A DNA stretch of 64,000 nucleotides from Riptortus pedestris (lineage: Eukaryota > Arthropoda > Insecta > Hemiptera > Alydidae), in NCBI GenBank assembly GCA_019009955.1, contig CM032228.1:256891501-256955500 (forward strand), read 5' to 3'. Shown here piece after piece: positions 57,301 to 64,000 of the stretch. How positions within the stretch are numbered: position 1 is the first letter of the stretch; every line of letters starts with the position of its first letter. A model generated the notes under the pieces. The model made no database searches, had not been told where the DNA came from, and saw only the letters and a program-made list of their open reading frames with translations. The translations under genes were made by a program, and so were the position numbers.

Positions 57301-59926
57301 GAGAACTAAAAAATAGAAATAACTTGGTTAATATTTGAGTTAGAAAAATCTATATAAAACTACAATATAAGAATGTTACACTATCACAAACAATATAGCT
57401 AATATAACATATTTCAATCCAATTGATAACAGTTATATGAGATTTTCAATGCTACCCCCTTTAAACGGAACTCCTTCCTCTTCCTCATTCTGTGTAACTC
57501 ATTAATAAGTATGCTCTTTAGTATTGCATCAAGTGGTTAAATTAAAATATGATATTGACCAAATAAAAAAGTTTGCTTATAGAAAATAAAATCACATATA
57601 ATGCCCAATTGATAGCATCACATATAATTTTCATTTATCTTGCATAGTAAAGATCCGTTGAATACAGTATCTGATATTTAAGCTTCAAATAAGATTTTCC
57701 ATGATATACAGGCTTCCTATTTTCCACTCAGAGTATCCCTCTAACGTGGGAATGTATTTAAATGTTGTGTGCTCCATCCTTTGGATACTACACACCTGAT
57801 ATGTAGGCTTATTTTTAACTCAAGGTGAGGATCATTGAAGTTGTGGATTACTAAATGTTGAAAACACAAATATACAATAAGAATGGTTCTATAAAATTGT
57901 TCCATTCCACTAATAAAAGGTGATATTTCAAATATTCTAAAATTATCTTTCTCTAGCCCCACTTCCTAACTGTCTCACACTAGTGATCAAACATCACCAC
58001 GTATTAGGGGAAAATTTATGTTGGTTTCATTATAAATTGAAACACTAGATATAATAAATAGTTTTCAATAAAATTAGTATATTATATTCAGATATATTTC
58101 AGTTATTGTTTTTCTTTCTGATCAAGAATAATTCTATTTTTGAACTCTGAGAAGTTGGCTGACCTGTTTGTTTGCAATTCATACGCTTACCATTGTGGAG
58201 GTTATTAAAATGTAAATTGGCTGAAAGATTTCTCAATTAATATTCATGGTGGTGAGTATAAAAGTATTTAGACTTATTTATTGTAAAACTTTAAGTGGGA
58301 AGACTCCTTAATTTACGCAGGGTTTGCTGACAGTATTTTACTGCATGTTATTCAGTTTATTATAAAGTATTCGTGAGCCTCTGTCATGTTTTAATATCGG
58401 TTTAATCTGAGATTCTATGCATTATATTCTCATATGAACTGAAAGCTGAAAGTAATGTTTCCGAAGCATTTTGGAATATGTATACGGCTTTTGGTGGTGG
58501 CATAGAGTGGATGAGACACCTGTATATGCTCATGCTTTAGGTGTCAATCTGCCAATGTAGTCTGGAGAATATGAATCTTGTCAGAGGAAGGAACATATTT
58601 ATTTGCGTGTCACTTCTATATTTTAATTATTTAATAGTTGTTACCATTTTGACATAATTTTGAAATAATTGTGGCTATTCTCTATAATTATTGAATATGT
58701 TTCTGCAATAAACCGCATGTAGGATAGGATCTCTTTGTAATAAAGAATTTATATCCTCTTTTGCGAAGTTATGTATAACCAGCTGTTATGAAATAAAGTT
58801 TAGCAGTGGTCTTGCATCATTGTGTTAACATTCATTTTATTAGGTTAGTTTATAACTTTAAAACATGGTGCAGTTGGTAGGATCTTCTCTTGTAAACTTC
58901 TAGAGTTCAACTCTCTTTTCAGATATTCAACTTCATATATATCATCAGAAATGGAAATAATCTCTGCAACGAAGTATTTGATACTTTTCTTGACAGCAAA
59001 TTTTACTAACACAGAACTTCCAATCTGAATATTCATGTTATCTCGATCATCCAGCTCAGTAAAATCCTCTTACGAAAGACCAGATACTTCAAATAAATTG
59101 TCAATATTCTCGATCAGAATCTGGGGTAGGGAAAAGCTTCCTAGCCGATTTAGTAATGGGCTACAATGTTTAGTTTGCTTTTTAATTTTTTTTTCCAGTT
59201 TTCAGGTGGTATTTTCCATTTCAATGTGTCCTTTCTCAGATTTATCCGTTAAAATGCAGGACTTTCTTTTAGACCTTCCCCTATGGGTTAGCCTTTTTGT
59301 TAATGCTTTTTGTATATAAAATGCTGATGGTGAGGTTAAGCTGTTGAAAAATAGTTTAGTTATGGTCTTGTCATCGTCGTGTTAACATTTATTTTATTAG
59401 GTTAGTTTATAACCTTAAAACACCAAATATACCTTGTTAAACTAGACTGTCCAAAAAGTATTTTATTGTGGAAATTTGTCATTTCTTCCATTCATGAATT
59501 GTTATTATTATTATTTATTAACGTCCGCTTTTTGCAACTTAGGCTAATTGGGACGGGTTATCTACAGGTTACCACCCCATTCATGAATTATAAATTTATT
59601 TGATATTTTATTTGGCTTATACTCTAGTAACGAAACATTTCACACCTGTATAACCCAATAGAAAAATAAAAGCTACTCAATAAGAGAGTTTCATAAATAT
59701 TGACAGATTTAGTAATTAGGCCGAGCCACCTGTGTACATTTTTTTACAAGGCATAAAATAACATTATAAAAAATAAAGTTATTAAAATCATATCAAAATA
59801 AGAATGTCATTTGGGAGGTATTGTTATAAGTGAGAGGAGTTACCTGCCAGGGGAAACTTCCGAACCCAGCTTCATCACCCCCTACGATTCTTCTTTGAGC
59901 ACCCTGCTTCACAGACACACCACATC
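45948..59926 (-). CDS. Trypsin-like (S1A) serine protease, catalytic domain in six exons, N-terminus not found
   Basis: Exons on the minus strand: 59844-59926, 56729-56814, 55038-55175, 48512-48648, 47117-47274, 45948-46106. All phases agree and the joined frame is open. Activation site [18 protein letters not shown]; catalytic His in VVTAGHC, Asp in [11 protein letters not shown], Ser in GDSGGP. Asp six residues before the Ser (DSCQGDS) predicts cleavage after Arg/Lys. A Cys precedes the activation site (CGVSVKQ), the usual disulphide to a pro-domain. The sequence closely resembles a conserved insect group, from memory near Drosophila CG8170, which I cannot verify. These are secreted non-digestive proteases, often with a long N-terminal region. 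No signal peptide or clip domain was found upstream to 64000, so more exons probably lie to the right. The intron after exon 4 begins with GC rather than GT. Introns are rich in transposon relics. Confidence 0.93.
46661..46911 (+). repeat. Full-length tRNA-derived SINE with 13-bp target duplication
   Basis: SINE 46674-46898 (225 bp) between TATTTAATTATTA at 46661-46673 and 46899-46911. Head GGCTCAGGTTAGCCATGTAA; B box GAGTTCGATTCTCGCC; tail (AAT)n. Lies in the last protease intron. Confidence 0.92.
47117..47274 (-). CDS. Protease exon e: specificity pocket aspartate
   Basis: [52 protein letters not shown]; donor GTAAGC, phase 0. The Asp in KDSCQ lies at the base of the S1 pocket. Confidence 0.93.
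47395..47625 (-). repeat. Family A fragment, diverged
   Basis: AACATTTTTTGTTCTAACTC, AATAATGGAAATATTTCAAA, GGTCTGATTTAAGCCATTAA and CTACTAGAGTCTTAGA keep the family order on the minus strand. Confidence 0.6.
47891..48142 (+). pseudogene. Non-LTR retrotransposon C-terminal relic
   Basis: Plus strand reads [20 protein letters not shown] then [10 protein letters not shown]. CDxCNxPLxxNHLL is the Cys/His segment after the RNase H domain of Jockey/I-like elements. The final Cys is lost. Same class as the relic at 8770-8990, opposite strand. Confidence 0.55.
48289..48339. repeat. (AT)n microsatellite
   Basis: About 51 bp of AT about 170 bp downstream (minus strand) of protease exon d. Confidence 0.95.
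48512..48648 (-). CDS. Protease exon d: catalytic aspartate, GC donor
   Basis: [45 protein letters not shown]. The exon ends CAACCAG and the intron begins GCAAGTACTC; joining to GTTCGAGACTTAGG of exon e keeps the frame (Pro-Gly-Ser-Arg-Leu-Arg). Confidence 0.92.
48829..49170 (-). repeat. Family A relative, diverged
   Basis: GTGAGATGTGTAGGAATGAG, ATTGTAGAAAATTTAATTTA, CCCCTCTAAACCCCCCCCCT and CAAGTTTGGTAACAATTAAA in the family order. Confidence 0.55.
49171..50190. other. Protease intron, nothing coding recognised
   Basis: AT-rich apart from the hairpin at 49688-49757, listed separately. Confidence 0.4.
49688..49757 (+). other. Long imperfect hairpin
   Basis: Arms CATATTGTTTTGACCTTATG and CATAAGGTCTCAATCAAACA pair over about 22-24 bp with a small bulge around a loop of about 18 nt. 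The size resembles a microRNA precursor or a small foldback transposon. The sequence alone does not decide. Confidence 0.35.
50200..50800 (-). repeat. Family A relative, diverged long copy
   Basis: CCACAGAGGTGCTGCTTAAG resembles the hairpin end, TGTAATTTTTTTTTTATTTG and GATTTCAGTCATTAAAGAAC mark the interior, and GATTTACATTAGGGCATATC the palindromic end. Confidence 0.5.
51200..52320 (+). pseudogene. Non-LTR retrotransposon fragment split by a family A element
   Basis: Left part 51200-51499 (GTGGATTTGGGTCAGAATTA, ATGAGGTAAGTGAAAGTAAT, CAAGGTCATGGAAAA) and right part 52100-52320 (GAGGGTGAACCTTCCTGGGC, GCAACTACAAGGCGTAGCCT, GATTATGATGATGATG tail) join to match 31480-31845. The ATG-repeat tail is the element's 3' end. 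Frames are broken. Confidence 0.75.
51500..52099 (-). repeat. Family A copy inserted in a retrotransposon relic
   Basis: Starts AAGTCTGTCACGCAGGGGCT and ends AGCTGAAATCTGCTAA. The site in the other copies is an uninterrupted ATGGAAAAAAG run, so the insertion point is an A run (T run on the element strand) without a clear target duplication. Confidence 0.8.
52321..53145. other. Protease intron, nothing firm
   Basis: A stretch at 52410-52480 (TAACTAGAGGTGCAGGGTTC) weakly resembles a pol III B box with preceding stem, possibly another tRNA-like repeat, but only one copy is in view. Confidence 0.25.
53150..53470 (-). repeat. Diverged family A relative (copy of the 43530 repeat)
   Basis: CTAGTTGTACACTTCCCCTT, TTGTATGACATTTTTTGATC, GCATTGGAACTGATAACAGA and GCAGCCAAACATTTTTGTT. 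Confidence 0.5.
53930..54400 (-). repeat. Family A relative, diverged
   Basis: GCAAGTGATCTCATCTCACC, TTCAAGATAGAAGAAAAGTG and CAATCCAACTCATTGTAACA follow the long-subfamily order. Confidence 0.5.
54401..55037. other. Protease intron, nothing recognised
   Basis: AT-rich with no feature supported. Confidence 0.4.
55038..55175 (-). CDS. Protease exon c
   Basis: [20 protein letters not shown] then [20 protein letters not shown] and TPQAD; acceptor TTTTCAG, donor GTACTC, phase 2. Confidence 0.92.
55176..56728. other. Protease intron, nothing recognised
   Basis: About 1.5 kb of AT-rich intron between exons b and c without recognised repeats. Confidence 0.45.
56729..56814 (-). CDS. Protease exon b: catalytic histidine
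   Basis: [20 protein letters not shown] then VTAGHCVA; the Cys pair of the His loop is present. Donor GTAAAT, phase 2. Confidence 0.92.
57100..57650 (-). repeat. Family A relative, diverged
   Basis: GTAATACTATGCTGATGACA, AATATTTGAGTTAGAAAAAT, CATATTTCAATCCAATTGAT and CCCCCTTTAAACGGAACTCC keep the family order. Confidence 0.45.
57651..58330 (+). repeat. Family A long-subfamily 3' half, diverged
   Basis: AATTGAAACACTAGATATAA, GTTGGCTGACCTGTTTGTTT, ACTGTTTATTGTAAAAC-like text and the eroded end TAATTTACGCAGGGTTTGCT. Confidence 0.55.
58331..58800. other. Protease intron, nothing recognised
   Basis: No coding or repeat match seen. Confidence 0.4.
58845..59330 (-). pseudogene. C-terminal relic of a transposon-type protein
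   Basis: The minus strand shows a continuous protein broken once by a frameshift and twice by stops: [20 protein letters not shown] then [29 protein letters not shown]; a stop; [40 protein letters not shown]; ending APCFKVIN. A basic K-R-G-R-S stretch, an acidic stretch and a small beta-rich tail (V-L-V-K-F...Y-F-V-A-E-I) recur in C-termini of insect transposon proteins, possibly pogo/jerky-like; assignment uncertain. About 65 bp around its 3' end (58802-58867) is repeated in the same orientation at 59356-59422, so two copies of the element's end lie in tandem. Confidence 0.45.
59488..59589 (-). repeat. 5'-truncated SINE with 13-bp target duplication
   Basis: SINE tail part 59501-59576 (TTATTAACGTCCGCTTTTTG, GGTTATCTACAGGTTACCAC) between CCATTCATGAATT at 59488-59500 and 59577-59589. 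Confidence 0.9.
59844..59926 (-). CDS. Protease exon a: activation peptide end and domain start
   Basis: After a TTTTTTTAG acceptor, entered with two bases of a codon. Encodes [20 protein letters not shown] then FGSFPWQ; donor GTAACT, phase 0. Cleavage would follow the second Arg. Confidence 0.92.
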
Positions 59927-60328
59927 CTAAAAAAAGAAGGACAAAATAGGATAGATCAGTTGTCAAATTATTTTTAGAAAATTTTCGTTCAACATATATA
60001 GTATTTTAATAGGTCACACTAAGGCTTATGACAAAGATAACATTTCATTTTGATTTATCAGCATTTGCCGAAAAATCTAATGTCGCCACTGCATGGACAT
60101 CTGTAGAATCCTGTTATATTTAAAAAAAACGTTTTGGTGTATTTCATTTAAAAATGATAAAAAATTTCCCCCTATACATCAGATCATATTATGTCATAGG
60201 ATGTAATTTATAATTATTTGTAAGGTAAACAATTATGTTTTTATACCAATTTTTCAATACTTTAATAGGTACGAAGAAATCTGCCATTTTTTAATACTGC
60301 CCTTCTTTAAACTTGCCCTCCCCCTTAG

Positions 60329-60529
60329 TTGTTCGTATTCTCAAAGAAGTATGAAATCCGAGACTGGACGGTTATGGGGCTACTGTTCGGCTCACAAGGA
60401 GTCCTCCATCAAAAACCGGTGAAGATATTAATAGAACTAGAGCTAACAAATGGTGATCTGAAGAACTTATCCACACTTATCCTAAAATCATCAATTAGAT
60501 TCATCAATCATAATTTATATAAAAAATAA
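60329..60529 (+). pseudogene. Non-LTR retrotransposon C-terminal relic
   Basis: Plus strand DWTVMGLLFGSQGVLHQKPV then TLILKSSIRFINHNLYKK resembles the x-V-x-GLxxGARGTI......LK-S-x-x-I-x-x-H-x-L-Y ending of R2-like polyproteins. It parallels the relic at 4115-4500. It lies upstream of the protease exons and is not part of that gene. Confidence 0.5.
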
Positions 60530-60720
60530 AGATGAAAATAATAAGCTGCACTCTCACCTGAGATACGTCCCTAATTTGCACTATCCAATTTATTCCAAAT
60601 TTTCATTTACAATTTAAACGAAATTAAACAAAAAAAAAAACATTATTACCTAGAAATTCGCAGATTAGGAGGCTGACCAATCAGGTACCCTCAGAAAGAG
60701 GGCAGTTTATTTTGTTTGTT

Positions 60721-60725
<5 letters not shown>

Positions 60726-60778
<53 letters not shown>

Positions 60779-61247
60779 GTGTGTGTGTGTATTTGCCTGT
60801 TACCGCGATCGCAATTTTGGTTTAATCGTTGCTAAACTTGATATTTAATCGTTTGATGTGAAAAGAAAGATCATGTTCGTTAATGGCTGGAATCCGACGA
60901 TTGGTAGGGGGGGGGGGGTGGTGGGTTAGAGAGTAGGAATTTTGAAAATTCTTAATATCTCCATTATTATGCGTCGGATCGAAAAATTTTATATAACCAA
61001 TCTTCTTGCAAATTTAATGCTCTATAAATGCTATGCATCTGTTGTCTCTCTATTGAATATTAAACGATATATTTACGTATTTTAGTTTTGGTCAAACTCT
61101 ATTACCCCCCCCCCCACTCCTAGTCATGTCAGTTTAATAATTTAGCTATTATGTTATATCATGAACCACTTCATTCCAAGGTTAAATACCAAATATGATT
61201 TTCATTGAACTTTTACTTTGTGAGATACATACAAATTCGTTGCGTGA

Positions 61248-61248
<1 letters not shown>
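60726..61248 (+). repeat. Family A partial copy from the (TA)n core onward
   Basis: (TA)n at 60726-60775 with a GT extension, ATTTGCCTGTTACCGCGATC, a long G run, GCGTCGGATCGAAAAATTTT and CATGAACCACTTCATTCCAA. The 3' end is replaced by an AT tract. Confidence 0.7.
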
Positions 61249-61323
<75 letters not shown>

Positions 61324-61337
61324 ATATATATATATAT
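61249..61337. repeat. (AT)n microsatellite
   Basis: About 89 bp of AT with one C interruption; among the longest tracts in the window. Confidence 0.95.
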
Positions 61338-61652
61338 AATGATTATGACCGATGACCAGGTGAGGAAAATCTGAGAGACTCGAGTCATGAGAACGACCTA
61401 TATTTACCAAATGCGGTAATTAACAGAGAACATATATGGGAACTTATTTTCTCAATCTTTCCTAAGTCTCAACCACTGACAGTACTTCTGCCACCAACGT
61501 CCTAACAGCTGGAGAAATGAGAAGATGTATTCATATTGCCGAGAATAATACAACTCCAGAAGTTCTCATTCCCACCATTGTCTCGCCTATCTCACACGCA
61601 TATGCCTATAACAAATAATTAAGTATACAGCTTTCCTCCCCAATTTCATATT
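61338..61652. other. Intergenic DNA, nothing recognised
   Basis: Less AT-rich than average between 61440 and 61610 but no frame or repeat signature. Confidence 0.35.
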
Positions 61653-62306
61653 TTAGCAGATCTCCCTTAAGGGAAATCAGCTATTGAGGTTGTACTCATG
61701 ACGCGATTTTCGCAATTTTTCTTCAAATGTCCATCGATCCTACCTAGTAGATGACGAAAATGAGGTCCGTTCAAAACTGTATATATATATATTTGTCTGT
61801 TACCGCTCTAGCGGTCGCAATTTTTGTTTGATCGTTACCAAACTCGATATTTAGCCGTTTTATGTAAAAAGAAAGATCAAGTACGTTAACTTCTGAAATC
61901 GGACCAGTGGGAGGGGGGGGTTTAGAGGGGAGGATTTTCGAAATTTCGAAATATCTCCGTTATTATGCGTCGGATCGAAAAATTGTACAGAATCCATCTT
62001 ATTGCAAATTAAATTTACTATAAATATTGTCCTATACATTTATTCTGTATCTTGAATAAATATATTCATATATTGATATATCAAATATCTTGATATTTGC
62101 ATTTGTATTCTGCGTGTGGTCGGCAGGAGTCGGTTATGTTCAGACCTTCCACTGAGAACTATTGCGGCCGTTTCCGTAACTGCTCGTCTCTCGAGAATAG
62201 GTTTAGAGATTTCTTACTACTACTGTTGTTATTAGGCAGATTTATCTATTGTAAAACTTCACGTGGAAAATCTGCTTAGTTTACGCAGCCCCTGCGTGAC
62301 GGACTT
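61653..62306 (+). repeat. Family A full-length short-subfamily copy
   Basis: TTAGCAGATCTCCCTTAAGG, short (TA) core at 61781-61793, TAGCGGTCGCAATTTTTGTT, CGTCGGATCGAAAAATTGTA, an extra ATATTGATATATC duplication near 62065, AAAATCTGCTTAGTTTACGC, hairpin ACGCAGCCCCTGCGT, GACGGACTTTA. Confidence 0.85.
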
Positions 62307-62439
62307 TATTTAGTTCATTATAATGTTTCGGTCTTTGTGGTCATCTTAAAATAATCCTATGAAATAATTACTCATTATCAACATAAAAATATACAATCCA
62401 TGACAATTATGACATATCGTAACATTCACATTTTGTGAT

Positions 62440-62830
62440 TATTATTATTATTATTATTTATTTATTTGAGATGCTGCTACAATGGCGATTCATCTTTCAA
62501 CATGTTAGAATATCATTTTACAAAATTAAATAATTATTAAAATTTTTACAAAGCTAAATTTTACAAAATAAATAGAATAGACAAAAACTAACTATAAATT
62601 GTTAGTATATCTACAAAATGAAGGGAAAAACAAACAAACAAACAAAAATAAAAATATAACAAAAACAATTTTAACATTCACTTGCTAGCATTGTTTAATA
62701 TAATTTTCCCTTCTATTATAGTCCTAAAATGGTTTACTCCTTTAATAATGAGCAGGATCAGGTCTTTGTCAGTCTCACTGAAAATACTTATAAAAGTCAG
62801 AAGTATTTCTGAGTTGGTATTCTGGCAGGT
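62440..62830 (-). pseudogene. Possible non-LTR retrotransposon 3' end
   Basis: The minus strand reads CQNTNSEILLTFISIFSETD then KDLILLIIKGVNHFRTIIEG and KIILNNASK before a stop, followed by AT-rich trailer ending in a TAA-repeat tail (ATTATT run at 62440-62460 on the plus strand). This looks like the C-terminus and 3' tail of a retroelement; family not recognised. Confidence 0.35.
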
Positions 62831-63023
62831 GGAAGTGGCTTGTAATGTATGTGTATATATATATATACTAGATAACCCGGCAAACGTTGTTTTACCATAT
62901 AAATTATTTCTAGTTTCTAGATAAATTCTAGTGTAGACAAAAAGTAACTTACTTATTATAAGTGTGTATGTGGTATATGCATGAGATAGGCATGGAGGGC
63001 TATCAACGATAAGGGAATATAAA

Positions 63024-63508
63024 AAAGTCCGTCACGCAGGGGCTGCGTAAACTAAGCAGATTTCCCACGTGAAGTTATACAATAGAGAAATCTTCCTAAT
63101 AACAGCTGTAGTAGTAAGTAACCTCTAAACCTATTCACGAGAGGGACAAATAATTACAAAAACGGCCGCCAGAGCTCACGGCGGAAAGTCCGAACATAGC
63201 CACTGCTGCCGAGCACATGCAGAATACAAATGCAAATATCTCAGTTAATATTCAAGATAGAGAATAAATGTATATAACAATATTTATAGTAAATTTAATT
63301 TGCAATAAGATTGATTCTATAATATTTTTCGATCCGACGTATAGTAACGGAGATATTTTGAATTTTCAAATATCCCCCCTCTAAACCCCCCCTCCCACTG
63401 GTCCGATTTCAGCCATTAACGAACTTGATCTCTCTTTTTACGTAAAACGCTTAAATATGAAGTTTGGTAACGATTAAACAAAAATTGCGACCGCTAGAGC
63501 GTTAACAG

Positions 63509-63558
<50 letters not shown>

Positions 63559-63688
63559 ATATAATTTTGAACGGACCTCATTTTCGTCATCTCCTAGGTA
63601 GGATCGATGGACATTTGAGGAAATTTTTCAAAACTCGCGTCATGAGTACGACCTCAATAGCTGATTTCCCTTAAGGGAAATCTGCTAA
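63024..63688 (-). repeat. Family A full-length short-subfamily copy inside the Helitron trailer
   Basis: AAGTCCGTCACGCAGGGGCT, GCAGATTTCCCACGTGAAGT, AACGGCCGCCAGAGCTCACG, (TA)n at 63513-63563, ATCGATGGACATTTGAGGAA and GATTTCCCTTAAGGGAAATC. One of the least diverged copies in the window. Confidence 0.85.
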
Positions 63689-63788
63689 AATAACAAACGC
63701 CAAACAATATTATTTTTAAGTTATTAAAGTATATTTCTTAAAATTACATTTCACATATTAATTACGACAGCAACACTAACAAACAACA

Positions 63789-63992
63789 TCAATCTTTTAA
63801 TGCTATAGCGTGAACAATAATTTTTGTTAGCCCATCTTTAGCGAGCACAAACAAACTGGATCCGTGTGAAAAACATGTTGTACTCAAATCTAAACCACAA
63901 ATAGATATCGTTTGGCCTTGGGATTTGTTGATTGTCATTGCAAATTGAAATTTTATTCGAAGTACAGTTAAAAACACTATAATTGATCAGTT
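63789..63992 (-). pseudogene. Helitron PIF1-like helicase C-terminal relic
   Basis: Reads LRIKFQFAMTINKSQGQTIS then ICGLDLSTTCFSHGSSLFVL, ending DGLTKIIVHAIALKD. FAMTINKSQGQT is helicase motif V of PIF1-like Helitron proteins. Directly after CFSHG the family normally has a segment like QLYVACSR, motif VI with its arginine; here it is missing in frame. The enzyme would therefore be inactive even if the rest exists outside the window. Confidence 0.8.
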
Positions 63993-64000
63993 ATCGAGCG

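Larger units (their letters stand above)
62868..64000 (-). mobile_element. Helitron 3' end (continues beyond the window), with a nested family A copy
   Basis: On the minus strand a helicase C-terminal relic (63789-63992) is followed by trailer sequence and a terminal hairpin (62879-62896, GGTAAA-ACAACG-TTTGCC). Eleven bases later comes CTAG (62868-62871), and the next base is T. Hairpin plus CTRR end next to T is the canonical Helitron 3' terminus. The family A copy at 63024-63688 sits in the trailer; without it the stop codon would be about 260 bp from the terminus. Confidence 0.75.

Noticed and set aside
59035..59319. A 94-codon plus-strand open frame
   Set aside because: The opposite strand carries the transposon-type protein relic with better protein character; the plus frame is its shadow.
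59927..64000. Upstream signal-peptide or clip-domain exons of the serine protease
   Set aside because: I searched the minus strand for a Cys-patterned domain or signal peptide and saw only repeat and transposon text; the missing exons are probably outside the window.

Overview
The window looks like a chromosomal segment of an insect. It is AT-rich, its genes are intron-rich with GT-AG junctions, and the coding exons match animal (best insect) families. Transposon relics fill almost everything else. The order of insect is not fixed by the sequence; a hemipteran would fit, but that is an impression only.

Five host genes can be supported. (1) Two exons of a Cu/Zn superoxide dismutase lie on the minus strand at 1337-1594, with the rest of the gene to the left of the window. 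(2) An intronless RanBP9/RanBPM-type subunit of the CTLH/GID ubiquitin ligase is on the minus strand at 12536-14110. (3) NAA30, the catalytic subunit of the NatC N-terminal acetyltransferase, has four minus-strand exons between 37675 and 22187 that join in frame to 341 residues. (4) ALG13, the catalytic subunit of the second N-glycan GlcNAc transferase, is on the plus strand in two exons, 38159-40761. It is head-to-head with NAA30 across a 483-bp shared promoter region. (5) A trypsin-like serine protease catalytic domain has six minus-strand exons from 59926 to 45948, one of them ending in a GC splice donor. Its N-terminal part was not found.

The rest is layered mobile DNA. The dominant family, called family A here, has about 25 full or partial copies. 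It has a 12-bp subterminal inverted repeat (AGCAGATTTCCC at one end, GGGAAATCTGCT at the other), a variable (TA)n core, a 3' hairpin (ACGCAG-CCC-CTGCGT) and insertion into T runs with no clear target duplication. That layout is like non-autonomous Helentrons (HINE/DINE-1-like). A second abundant family is a tRNA-derived SINE of about 225-229 bp; several copies have clear 10-15-bp target duplications. Also present are two Merlin-type DNA transposons with ISXO2-like transposase relics (one with 24-bp perfect terminal repeats and an 8-bp target duplication), two related solo LTRs, the 3' end of a canonical Helitron with a defective helicase (62868-64000), and many relics of several non-LTR retrotransposon families. 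Nested insertions give a relative order: SINE and LINE copies were split by family A copies, and family A copies were split by an LTR, a Merlin element and a SINE.

There is no CRISPR array, operon, rRNA or convincing tRNA gene. Long stretches between the listed features are AT-rich introns or intergenic DNA in which nothing was recognised.
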